A stretch of DNA of 64,000 nt from positions 45,554 through 109,553 of the forward strand of contig JAEXZY010000139.1 in assembly GCA_023404955.1 (NCBI GenBank), given 5' to 3'. Below are positions 1-7,096 of this stretch, in pieces. Source of the stretch: Actinomycetes bacterium (lineage in GTDB: Bacteria; Actinomycetota; Actinomycetes; Mycobacteriales; Mycobacteriaceae). The notes under the pieces are model-generated. The model made no database searches and was not told the origin of the DNA. It worked only from the letters and a program-made list of their open reading frames with translations. Within the stretch, counting starts at the first letter, position 1. Each line of letters begins with the position of its first letter. A program made the translations under genes and the position numbers.

Positions 1-92
1 TGAAACCCGTCATCGCAGGCTTCGACGAACTCGTCGACCCCGCCACCGTCCGCACCTACTTCACTCACGCCATTCCGGGAGAACTCCAATGA
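1..92 (+). CDS. C-terminal end of an unidentified protein (partial)
   Basis: An open frame beginning at base 3 runs for 29 codons into the window and ends in TGA at 90-92, overlapping the ATG of the next gene as ATGA. The overlap and the typical codon use indicate a real upstream gene cut by the window edge and translationally coupled to the oxidoreductase that follows. The visible tail ends HAIPGELQ. That is too short to recognise a family, so no function is assigned. Confidence 0.6.
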   Translation, partial: KPVIAGFDELVDPATVRTYFTHAIPGELQ

Positions 93-1828
93 CCTCGACC
101 ACCGTCCCCTCCTACGACGCCATCGTCATCGGCGCGGGCCACAACGGTTTGATCACCGCCGGATATCTCGCCCGCGCGGGTAAGAAGGTCTTGGTCCTGG
201 AGGCCCGCGACGTCGTTGGTGGCGCGTGTACGAGTGAGGAACTCATCGCCGGCGCCACCTGGTCGTCATGCGCGTTCATCGCGAGCCTGCTCCGCCCGGA
301 GATCATCGCCGACCTGGAGCTCGAGCGCTACGGCTTGGAGATGTATCAGACCGCAGCCAGTGAGGTCAGCATCTTCCCGGACGGCAGCCATCTGTTCGTG
401 TGGAAGGACATGGACAAGACCCTCAAGGAGATCGAGACGTTCTCCACAGGCGATGCCGCTGCCTTCCTCGAATTCGGCCTGCGCGTCAAGAAATTCGCGT
501 CCATTCTCACGCCGTTCCTGCTCTCGCCGGCCCCCAGCCGCTCCCAGGTGCTGGCCGCCTTCGAGGCCGCCGGCGCCGAAGACCTCTTCAACGAGATGGT
601 GCTGCTGTCGACGAAGGATCTGCTGGACCGGTACTTCGAGAACGAACACATCAAGGGTCTCTTCACCTTCTTCGGGATGATCTCCGTGTGGGGCGGCCCG
701 TCCACTCCCGGCACCGGCTACGTCTACGGGCATCACTCGGTCGGAGAATTCAAAGGAACACTCGGCCAGTGGGGTTTCGTCAAGGGCGGCATGGGAGGCA
801 TCACCCAGGCGATGGCCCGCAGCGCCGAGGCACACGGCGCCGAGATCCGGCTCTCGTCACCGGTCGAACAGGTCGTGGTCAGCCGCGGCCAAGCCACTGG
901 CGTGAAACTGGCTGACGGACAGATCATCTCAGCACGCACGGTGATCTCCAACGCCGACCCGCAACGCTCCATGCTGCACCTGCTACCGGCCGGCGCCGTC
1001 GACGCCAAACTCACCGCCAAGCTTCAGGACTACGACGCCCGCGGCTCGATGGCACGCATCCACCTGCTGATCGACGAGCTACCCGACTACATCGGCTTCC
1101 CCGCCGGCGTGCAGGGACCCCAGCACCAGGCGCAGGCGATCATGGGTGCCTCGATCGAGAACTTCGAGCGCGCCTGGGAGGCCGAGCGCCGCGGTGAGAT
1201 CCCCGACGACTTCGTGATCGAGGCTGTCATCCAGTCCACGCACGACTCGACCCTGGCCCCCGAGGGCAAGCACACCATGACCCTGGGGGTGCAACAACTG
1301 CCGTTCGAGCTCGCAGGCACGGACTGGGACACCATCCGCGACGAGTGGGCGGACCAAGTGCTCGAAGTTCTCTTCAGGTACGCCCCCAACCTGCGGGGCC
1401 ACATCCTCGAACGGGTGGTCATCACACCGAAGGACCTCGAACGCGACTACGGGCTCACCGGCGGCAACATCTTCCACGGCTCGATGTTCTTCGACCAGCT
1501 GTTCAACAACCGGCCCACCCCCGAATTGGCCGACTACCGCACCACCGTCGACAACTACTACCTCTGCGGCTCCGGGACCCACCCCGGCGGAGGAGTGATG
1601 GGCGCCAACGGCCACAACGCCGCCCAGGTCGTGATCGCCGACCTCAACGGAACCCCCGCACCGACCGCGCAGCGCGTCGGCCCGGCACCCAAGGCCGGCG
1701 TCATCGACCGCGCCATGGAGACCGTGATGGACACCAAGACCGGCAAGAAGCTCGGCTACACCGTCGCGAGCAGCCCCGCGCTGCGCAAGGTCGTCAAGTT
1801 CGCCGCCCGCAGCAAGACCACCCGTTAA
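89..1828 (+). CDS. Phytoene-desaturase-like NAD(P)/FAD-dependent oxidoreductase
   Basis: This 579-residue protein belongs to the CrtI/PYROXD2-like flavoprotein family. Residues ~9-40 form the N-terminal FAD-binding Rossmann unit, with GAGHNGL and the downstream acidic residue of VLEARDVVGG. The C-terminal CGSGTHPGGGVMGANGHNA segment (~residues 490-510) is the second conserved FAD contact of amine-oxidase/desaturase-type enzymes. Length is normal for the family. The start overlaps the upstream stop (ATGA), and an APC permease follows 28 bp downstream, so the three probably form one transcript. No carotenoid genes are nearby, so true phytoene desaturation is unlikely. Oxidation of a small imported amine or amino-acid-like compound is a guess from context. 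Confidence 0.82.
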   Translation: MTSTTVPSYDAIVIGAGHNGLITAGYLARAGKKVLVLEARDVVGGACTSEELIAGATWSSCAFIASLLRPEIIADLELERYGLEMYQTAASEVSIFPDGSHLFVWKDMDKTLKEIETFSTGDAAAFLEFGLRVKKFASILTPFLLSPAPSRSQVLAAFEAAGAEDLFNEMVLLSTKDLLDRYFENEHIKGLFTFFGMISVWGGPSTPGTGYVYGHHSVGEFKGTLGQWGFVKGGMGGITQAMARSAEAHGAEIRLSSPVEQVVVSRGQATGVKLADGQIISARTVISNADPQRSMLHLLPAGAVDAKLTAKLQDYDARGSMARIHLLIDELPDYIGFPAGVQGPQHQAQAIMGASIENFERAWEAERRGEIPDDFVIEAVIQSTHDSTLAPEGKHTMTLGVQQLPFELAGTDWDTIRDEWADQVLEVLFRYAPNLRGHILERVVITPKDLERDYGLTGGNIFHGSMFFDQLFNNRPTPELADYRTTVDNYYLCGSGTHPGGGVMGANGHNAAQVVIADLNGTPAPTAQRVGPAPKAGVIDRAMETVMDTKTGKKLGYTVASSPALRKVVKFAARSKTTR

Positions 1829-1856
1829 CCGACCACTCCACTCCCGAAGGACCGCC

Positions 1857-3341
1857 ATGCTGCATCAGGATGATCCCCAGTCGTTGGCCACCCTGAAGGA
1901 CTCGCCCGACGGCTCAGAAAGTCTGGCGCGCAACCAGATCGGCGTGCTCGGCATCGTGTTCTTCGTCGTCGCCGCTGCCGCGCCGCTGACTGTCGTCGTC
2001 GCGCTGTTCCCGGTGATCATCGGCTCCGGCAACGGTGTCGGGATCGCGGGCGCCTTCGTCGCCGTGGCGATCGTCTTGACCATCTTCGCGGTCGGCTACG
2101 TCGCCATGAGCAAGCACATCACCAACGCAGGCGCGTTCTACGCCTTCATCACCCGAGGGCTCGGTAGACCGATGGGTCTCGGGTCCGCGTCACTGGCGAT
2201 CTTCGCCTACAACGCCATCCAGCTCGGTGTCATCGGCGGCTTCGGCTACTACGCAGCCGAATTCACCTCTCGTCACACCGGTGTCGGCGTGCCGTGGTGG
2301 GTCTTCTCGGGGCTGGCCATGGGCGCGTCACTGTTCCTCGGCGTCCGACAGATCCACGCCGGTGCTCGCGTGCTGGCCGTGCTGTTGACCCTGGAGACGG
2401 GCGTGATCCTGGTCCTCAACATCGGCATCCTCGTCAACTCACCGAATCCCGTCAGCGACTATTCACTCGAGCCGTTCGCTCCGTCAGCGGTGTTCGCCGG
2501 TGCGATCGGTGTCGCGCTGATGTTCGCCCACGCCTCCTTCATCGGTTTCGAGGGCACAGCCATCTACGGCGAAGAAGCCAAAGACCCCAAACGCACCGTT
2601 CCCCGCGCGACCTACGCCTCGGTGATCTTCATGGGCGTGTTCTACGCCGTCACCGCGTTCCTCATCGTGAACTCCGTCGGCGTCGGGAACATCGTCGACC
2701 TAGCCGGGAGTGAAGGGGGCAATCTCGTGTTCGCGGTGAGCGACAGCGTCCTCGGCCGCGCCGGGACCGAAGCTTTCCAACTCCTGGTCATCACCAGCCT
2801 GTTCGCCGCGATCCTGACGTTCCACAACAACGTCGCCCGCTATCTGTACTCTCTGGGCCGCCAAGGCGTCATCTGGAAACGGCTGGGCACCACGCACCCG
2901 ACCCGCAAGTCACCGGCACTGGCCTGCTACGTGCAGATCGCCATGGTCGCTGTGGTCGTCGCCGTCTTCGCGATACTGGGCCTCGACCCGTACACCACGT
3001 TGTTCACCTGGTGGACCGGCGTCGGCGCCGCCGGCATCATCTTGTTACAGACCATCGCCAGCATCGCCATCTTCGTGTTCTTCCGCCGCTCGAACGTCGA
3101 CAAGCGACCCTGGAACACGTTCATCGCGCCGCTTCTCGGCGTCGCGGGGTTGCTGCCGTTCCTCTGGTACGCGATCACGGGCATGGACGTCCTGCTCGGC
3201 GGGGGAGGGTGGCTGCAGATCACCTTCACCGCCATGCTGTTCGCGTCACTGGCCATCGGCATCATCGGCGCGTACGTCATCAAGGCGCGCTCTCCGCAAC
3301 GCTATGCCCAGCTGAACTCCACGCTCGGCGATCGGCTCTAG
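1857..3341 (+). CDS. APC-family amino acid/amine permease
   Basis: This 494-residue integral membrane protein has about twelve hydrophobic segments and the APC-superfamily signature around residues ~222-250 (IGFEGTAIYGEEAKDP followed by a PRA motif). It should be a proton- or sodium-coupled importer of an amino acid, polyamine or related amine in the cytoplasmic membrane. The ATG is preceded by a good ribosome-binding site, GAAGGA at 1846-1851, with a 5-nt spacer. It lies 28 bp after the FAD oxidoreductase and so probably supplies its substrate or exports a product. Specificity cannot be read from sequence. The gene ends 5 bp from the convergent rhomboid gene. Confidence 0.88.
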   Translation: MLHQDDPQSLATLKDSPDGSESLARNQIGVLGIVFFVVAAAAPLTVVVALFPVIIGSGNGVGIAGAFVAVAIVLTIFAVGYVAMSKHITNAGAFYAFITRGLGRPMGLGSASLAIFAYNAIQLGVIGGFGYYAAEFTSRHTGVGVPWWVFSGLAMGASLFLGVRQIHAGARVLAVLLTLETGVILVLNIGILVNSPNPVSDYSLEPFAPSAVFAGAIGVALMFAHASFIGFEGTAIYGEEAKDPKRTVPRATYASVIFMGVFYAVTAFLIVNSVGVGNIVDLAGSEGGNLVFAVSDSVLGRAGTEAFQLLVITSLFAAILTFHNNVARYLYSLGRQGVIWKRLGTTHPTRKSPALACYVQIAMVAVVVAVFAILGLDPYTTLFTWWTGVGAAGIILLQTIASIAIFVFFRRSNVDKRPWNTFIAPLLGVAGLLPFLWYAITGMDVLLGGGGWLQITFTAMLFASLAIGIIGAYVIKARSPQRYAQLNSTLGDRL

Positions 3342-3345
3342 CCGG

Positions 3346-4206
3346 TCACAGCCCGAACATCGCGCGCAGGTCCGCGGTCCGCCACAGCACGATCGCGACG
3401 ATCAGCACCAAGATCGCCGTGCAGGCGCCGGCCTGGACCGCGGTGCGCTGGGCCCGCGGCGCGTACGCGAAGGCCGCGGCCACCGCGGCTCCCGTGATCA
3501 GCCCGCCGATGTGCCCCTGCCAGCTGATGTTCTGGCCGCTGAACAAGGGGAAGACGAACGTGAACGCCAGGTTCAGCACGATCACCGCGATGACACCGCG
3601 GACGTCCATGTTGAGTTTCTTGCCCACCACAAACGTCGCCCCGAAGAGTCCGAACACCGCGCCCGAGGCGCCCGCGGTCAACGCATTGAGCGTCAGCAGG
3701 TAGGCCAGCGCCGCGCCGCCGAGCGCGCTGAGCAGGTACAGCGCGGTGAATCGCAGCCGGCCGAGCGCCGCTTCCAGCGGCGGACCCACGAAGTACAGAG
3801 CCAGCATGTTGAACGCGATGTGCGTGACCCCGAAATGCAGGAACGCTGACGTCAGCAGCCGGTACCACTCACCGTCGGCGACCGCGACCGGCCACAGCGC
3901 GAGCGCGCGCTCCGTTCCGGGCACCGCCATCTGCAGCACGAACATCGCCACGTTGAGCCCGATCAGCGTGTACGTGACGACGGGCGTCGTCGACCGGCGC
4001 CGGACCGCGCCGAACGGCGTGGTCGCCTGACGAACCGAGCGCACCCCGGCGCCGACGCATTCGGCGCACTGATGACCGACCGCGGCGCTGTGCATGCACT
4101 CCCCGCAGATGAAACGGTTGCAGCGGGTGCAGCGGACGTAGGTCGGCCGGTCGGGATGCCGGTAGCAGAACGCGGGCGGTGGCGGCGGGTAGCCGGGCTG
4201 GTTCAC
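3346..4206 (-). CDS. Rhomboid-family intramembrane serine protease with N-terminal zinc-binding segment
   Basis: This 286-residue protein cleaves transmembrane or membrane-adjacent substrates within the lipid bilayer. The N-terminus is a Pro-rich stretch followed by a Cys/His cluster (C14, H17, C26, C29, C34, C37, H45, C47, C50), typical of the B-box-like head of actinobacterial rhomboids. The catalytic features are H129 with N133, Ser181 in GASGAVFG and His232 in GHIGG, across six or so membrane helices. The start is GTG, overlapping the stop of the upstream VOC gene as GTGA, so the two are co-translated on the minus strand. Native substrates of mycobacterial rhomboids are poorly known. Confidence 0.9.
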   Translation of the reverse strand: MNQPGYPPPPPAFCYRHPDRPTYVRCTRCNRFICGECMHSAAVGHQCAECVGAGVRSVRQATTPFGAVRRRSTTPVVTYTLIGLNVAMFVLQMAVPGTERALALWPVAVADGEWYRLLTSAFLHFGVTHIAFNMLALYFVGPPLEAALGRLRFTALYLLSALGGAALAYLLTLNALTAGASGAVFGLFGATFVVGKKLNMDVRGVIAVIVLNLAFTFVFPLFSGQNISWQGHIGGLITGAAVAAAFAYAPRAQRTAVQAGACTAILVLIVAIVLWRTADLRAMFGL

Positions 4207-4607
4207 AGGGTGCCGAACAGTTCGATGTGGTTGCCGTCGGGGTCGGCGACGAACATGAAGCCCATCCCCGGCACCGGCGCGAATTCGGTCGGTCCCTCGA
4301 CGATCTGATACGGCGACGCCTCGAAGGCAGCTGCGACCGCACGCAACCCGGTGACCCCGATCGTGAAGTACCGCAGCCCGGCCTGAGCACGCCCACCGCC
4401 GGGCACGGCGGGCGCAGGCGCGGTGGTGTACGTGACGAGCTTGAGCACGCTGGTGCCGAGCGAGTAGCGGCGCTGCGAACCACCCTCGAAATCGATCTCG
4501 CCTTGCGGCTCGAGTTCGAGGAACCCTTCATAGAACGCGGTCATCGCGTCGAGGTTCGTGGTGACGAGCCCCACTTCGATGCCAGGCATCAGCAAATCCA
4601 GCTTCAC
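4203..4607 (-). CDS. VOC-superfamily (glyoxalase/bleomycin-resistance fold) protein
   Basis: This 134-residue single-domain protein has the paired beta-alpha-beta-beta-beta layout of the vicinal-oxygen-chelate fold. The first module is LVTTNLDAMTAFYEGFLEL and the C-terminal end MGFMFVADPDGNHIELFGTL carries the typical DPDGNHIEL strand with a metal-ligand His-x-Glu. The start is GTG, sitting exactly 6 nt after a TAATTT -10 hexamer, so the mRNA is probably leaderless. It overlaps the rhomboid start downstream. Substrate is unknown; VOC members include dioxygenases, isomerases and antibiotic-binding proteins. Confidence 0.82.
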   Translation of the reverse strand: MKLDLLMPGIEVGLVTTNLDAMTAFYEGFLELEPQGEIDFEGGSQRRYSLGTSVLKLVTYTTAPAPAVPGGGRAQAGLRYFTIGVTGLRAVAAAFEASPYQIVEGPTEFAPVPGMGFMFVADPDGNHIELFGTL

Positions 4608-4613
4608 GCCACC

Positions 4614-4619
4614 AAATTA
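4614..4619 (-). promoter_or_regulatory. -10 hexamer TAATTT of a leaderless promoter
   Basis: On the minus strand TAATTT is followed by six bases and then the GTG of the VOC gene, which is the spacing expected when transcription starts at the first base of the start codon. No Shine-Dalgarno sequence fits this start, in agreement with a leaderless mRNA. Confidence 0.55.
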
Positions 4620-4825
4620 GCCGTCGGCACATAACAATTCGGACACAACCCAGATCACGATCACCTAAGAAGGCGCCTGGAATCCTGAGAAGCCTCAGTG
4701 ATGACCCAACGTCAGACGGGGTTTTGAGGGTGTTTTGAGGCCGATATCACGCCCCTGCCCTGTAACACCCGCGGGCTGCACGCAGCGTTCCCAACCGGTC
4801 CAGTTTGAGCCTGTCGGAACGCGGT

Positions 4826-4831
4826 TAGCGT
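4826..4831 (+). promoter_or_regulatory. Candidate -10 element TAGCGT for the haem-binding protein gene
   Basis: TAGCGT matches TANNNT, and a weak TTGAG-like -35 lies 15-16 bp upstream near 4804-4810. It would give a transcript starting near 4838 and a leader of about 50 nt ending in AGAAGGA at 4871-4877. I saw no IdeR-type iron box in the 281-bp region 4608-4888. The rest of that region shows no gene or strong repeat. Confidence 0.4.
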
Positions 4832-4888
4832 GGTTTCCGGGCGGGGAAATGCACCACCAAACGAGATCTGAGAAGGACCACAATCACC

Positions 4889-5299
4889 ATGAATTCCAGT
4901 GCTATCAGCGTGCGCAAGAATATGGCTCGCGTCGGGGCGGCGGCTGTCTTCGGCGGACTCGCCATCGCGTCAGCAGCGGCAGTCGCGCCGACCGCGTCGG
5001 CCGCTCCGGGCGACGGCTGCACCGCCAGCCAGGTCGCGGGCACCGTGGGTTCGGCGACCACTGCTGCGCGCCAGTACCTCGACAGCCATCCCGGCGCCAA
5101 CCAGGTCGTGACGGCCGCGATGCGCCAGCCACGTCCGGACGCCGAGGCGAACCTGCGGGCCTACTTCACCGCGAACCCGGGTGAGTACTACGACCTGCGG
5201 GGCATCCTGGCGCCGATCGGCGACACCCAGCGCACCTGCAACGTCAGCGTGCTGCCGTCCGATCTGCAGTCGGCCTACAACACCTTCATGGCCGGCTGA
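4889..5299 (+). CDS. Secreted haem-binding (MHB-type, hemophore-related) protein
   Basis: This 136-residue exported protein resembles the small mycobacterial haem-binding family that includes Rv0203-like hemophores. A Sec signal peptide covers residues 1-38 (basic start, hydrophobic core, cleavage after ASA). The mature part begins APGDGCTASQVAG and has one Cys at each end (C44 and the RTCNVSV Cys), which probably form a disulfide holding a helical bundle, with the family's YLDSHPGANQ and the ATFTANPGEYYDL-like region. It acts outside the cytoplasmic membrane in haem capture or transfer; haem binding is inferred from family only. AGAAGGA lies 11 nt before the ATG. A strong hairpin follows the stop. 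Confidence 0.85.
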   Translation: MNSSAISVRKNMARVGAAAVFGGLAIASAAAVAPTASAAPGDGCTASQVAGTVGSATTAARQYLDSHPGANQVVTAAMRQPRPDAEANLRAYFTANPGEYYDLRGILAPIGDTQRTCNVSVLPSDLQSAYNTFMAG

Positions 5300-5318
5300 C
5301 ACGTGCAGTCACCGATGC

Positions 5319-5351
5319 TGCGGCGGCGGGGTCACGCCCCCCGCCGCCGCA
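5319..5351 (+). terminator. Strong GC hairpin after the haem-binding protein gene
   Basis: A perfect 13-bp stem (TGCGGCGGCGGGG at 5319-5331 pairing with 5339-5351) encloses a 7-base loop. There is no U-tract, as is common for mycobacterial intrinsic terminators. It lies 20 bp after the stop at 5299 and only 2 bp before the next promoter's -10 element, insulating the two genes. Confidence 0.75.
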
Positions 5352-5353
5352 CT

Positions 5354-5359
5354 TAGACT
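5354..5359 (+). promoter_or_regulatory. -10 hexamer TAGACT driving a leaderless mini-ORF
   Basis: TAGACT ends 8 nt before an ATG at 5368, so transcription should begin at or next to that ATG. The ATG opens a six-codon frame (MRLDLS) that stops in the ATGA overlapping the start of the downstream secreted protein. Confidence 0.5.
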
Positions 5360-5367
5360 GGCTTGCT

Positions 5368-5388
5368 ATGAGGCTGGATCTCTCATGA
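5368..5388 (+). CDS. Six-codon leader ORF (MRLDLS) overlapping the next start
   Basis: ATG at 5368 starts a six-codon frame whose TGA (5386-5388) overlaps the ATG at 5385 of the following gene. It is positioned as a leaderless leader peptide, about where the TAGACT promoter would start its RNA. The downstream ATG has only a weak purine-rich site, so its translation may depend on termination of this leader by coupling. It is too short for any homology argument; the case rests on position alone. Confidence 0.35.
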   Translation: MRLDLS

Positions 5389-5822
5389 CGTTCATGCGCA
5401 CTGCCACAGTCGCCGCGGTGCTCGCGTGCTCCTGCGTCGCTGCTCCGGCGGCCCACGCTCAGCCCGCGCCTGCTCCGGCCCCTGCACCGGCAGCTGACGG
5501 TCCCAAGACCACGATCGACACCGACGGCTCCTACGCGGTCGGCAAGGACATTCTCCCCGGCGTGTACCAGTCCGCCGGGCCGGTCGACGGCGGCGCCTGC
5601 TATTGGAAGCGGTCGGCCGGCGACAAGCTGGTCGACAACGCGCTGACCAAGAAGCCGGCGTTCGTCCAGATCGACGCCACCGACACATCGTTCACCACCA
5701 GCGACTGCCAGGCCTGGCAACTCACCAACGGACCGATGCCGCCTCAGCCGGGGCCCGGCGATCTGCTGGGTGCGCTGACCCAGGCCATCGGCAGCGGCAT
5801 GTTCAACGGGGGACCGCGCTGA
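5385..5822 (+). CDS. Small secreted protein of unknown function
   Basis: This 145-residue protein has a Sec signal peptide ending near residue 25 (APAAHAQP), a short Pro-Ala linker, then a compact domain of about 90 residues. That domain has a GSYAVGKDILPGVYQSAG motif and two Cys (in GACYW and SDCQAW) likely to form a disulfide. The GxYxVGxDIxPGxYxS pattern recurs in actinobacterial secreted and lipoprotein-like proteins of unknown role. A second in-frame ATG at 5394 is an alternative start. The stop TGA at 5820-5822 overlaps the likely CTG start of the serine hydrolase. Confidence 0.75.
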   Translation: MTFMRTATVAAVLACSCVAAPAAHAQPAPAPAPAPAADGPKTTIDTDGSYAVGKDILPGVYQSAGPVDGGACYWKRSAGDKLVDNALTKKPAFVQIDATDTSFTTSDCQAWQLTNGPMPPQPGPGDLLGALTQAIGSGMFNGGPR

Positions 5823-7069
5823 GCCCAGCCGCGGGAACCGTCGACGGCCGCATCGCCGTCCCCGCCGACCTCGACGCCGTGACGTCGGTCGGCGCCGAAG
5901 ACCACACGGGGGTCGACCCCGCCGCCGTCGAGCGGATCTGGCAGGCGGCCCGGCACTGGTACACCGCGGGTATGCAGCCGGCGATCCAGGTGTGCATCCG
6001 CCGCGACGGCCGCACCGTGCTCGACCGCGCGATCGGGCACGCGCGCGGCAACGGACCCGCCGACCCGCCGGACGCCGAGAAGGTCGTCGTCGGCACCGAC
6101 ACCCCGTTCTGCGTCTACTCCGCGGCCAAGGCCATCACCACCACCGTCGCGCACATGCTCGTCGAGCGCGGCGTGTTCTCCCTCGACGACCGCGTGTGCG
6201 ACTACCTGCCGACCTACACCAGCCACGGCAAGGACCGCACCACCATCCGGCATGTGATGACGCACAGCGCGGGCGTCCCGTTCGCCACTGGGCCCCGGCC
6301 CGACCTGCGCCGCATGAACGACAGCGAGTACGCCCGCGAGATGCTGGGCCAGCTGAAGCCGATCCATCCCCCCGGGCTGGTGCACATCTACCACGGCCTC
6401 ACCTGGGGTCCGCTGATGCGCGAGATCATCGGTGCCGCGGCCGGCCGCAACATCCGCGACATCCTGCACGACGAGATCCTGGCCCCGCTCGGCTTCCGGT
6501 GGACGAACTACGGTGTTGCGGCGCAGGATGTTCCGTTGGTGGCGCCCAGCCATGTCACCGGAAAGCCCCTTCCCCCGCCGATCGCGAAGGCGTTCAAGAT
6601 CGCCGTCGGCGGCACACCGCAGCGGATCATCCCGTTCTCCAACACACCCGAATTCCTCACGAGCGTGATCCCGTCCTCGAGCACGGTGTCGAATGCCAAC
6701 GAGCTGTCGCGGTTCGCCGAGATCCTTTGCCGCGGCGGTGAACTCGATGGTGTGCGGGTGATGTCACCGACGACGCTGCAGGCCGCCACCCGGCAGGCGC
6801 GGCGGCTGCGGCCCGATCTGGCGACCGGCTTGGCACCTATGCGCTGGGGTACCGGATACATGTTGGGCTCGAAGCGTTTCGGTCCGTTCGGCCGCGACGC
6901 CGAGGGCGCATTCGGGCACACCGGCCTCACCGACATCGCGGTGTGGGCCGATCCGCAGCGAGCGCTGTCGGTGGCAGTGGTCAGCAGCGGCAAGCCGAGT
7001 GGACACAAAGAGGCGAAACGCTATCCGCAACTGCTGGACCGCATCAACGCCGAGATGGCTCGGGTCTGA
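5819..7069 (+). CDS. Serine hydrolase, beta-lactamase/esterase (class C-like) fold
   Basis: This ~416-residue protein has the serine beta-lactamase/penicillin-binding fold found in mycobacterial LipE-like and EstB-like esterases. The nucleophile motif SxxK is SAAK (Ser101, Lys104 if translation starts at 5819). HGLTWG (~residue 185) lies where the second motif is expected, and GHTGLTD near residue 365 stands for the KTG-type third motif. Start choice is difficult. A CTG at 5819 has GGGGGA (5808-5813) five bases upstream and overlaps the preceding stop as CTGA. The first in-frame GTG, at 5879, would remove the conserved-looking PADLDAVTSVG segment. Substrate is unknown; there is no signal peptide, so it is probably cytoplasmic. 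Confidence 0.83.
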   Translation: MSPAAGTVDGRIAVPADLDAVTSVGAEDHTGVDPAAVERIWQAARHWYTAGMQPAIQVCIRRDGRTVLDRAIGHARGNGPADPPDAEKVVVGTDTPFCVYSAAKAITTTVAHMLVERGVFSLDDRVCDYLPTYTSHGKDRTTIRHVMTHSAGVPFATGPRPDLRRMNDSEYAREMLGQLKPIHPPGLVHIYHGLTWGPLMREIIGAAAGRNIRDILHDEILAPLGFRWTNYGVAAQDVPLVAPSHVTGKPLPPPIAKAFKIAVGGTPQRIIPFSNTPEFLTSVIPSSSTVSNANELSRFAEILCRGGELDGVRVMSPTTLQAATRQARRLRPDLATGLAPMRWGTGYMLGSKRFGPFGRDAEGAFGHTGLTDIAVWADPQRALSVAVVSSGKPSGHKEAKRYPQLLDRINAEMARV

Positions 7070-7096
7070 TCACCGTATCCAGCGGGGCGGACGCGC

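Noticed and set aside
4608..4888. IdeR iron box upstream of the haem-binding protein
   Set aside because: No sequence resembling TTAGGTTAGGCTAACCTAA was found in the region, so iron regulation is not claimed.
5603..5818. ATG 5603 as start of the serine hydrolase
   Set aside because: It would overlap the secreted protein by 220 bp and encode an Arg/Gly-rich stretch typical of a wrong frame in GC-rich DNA.
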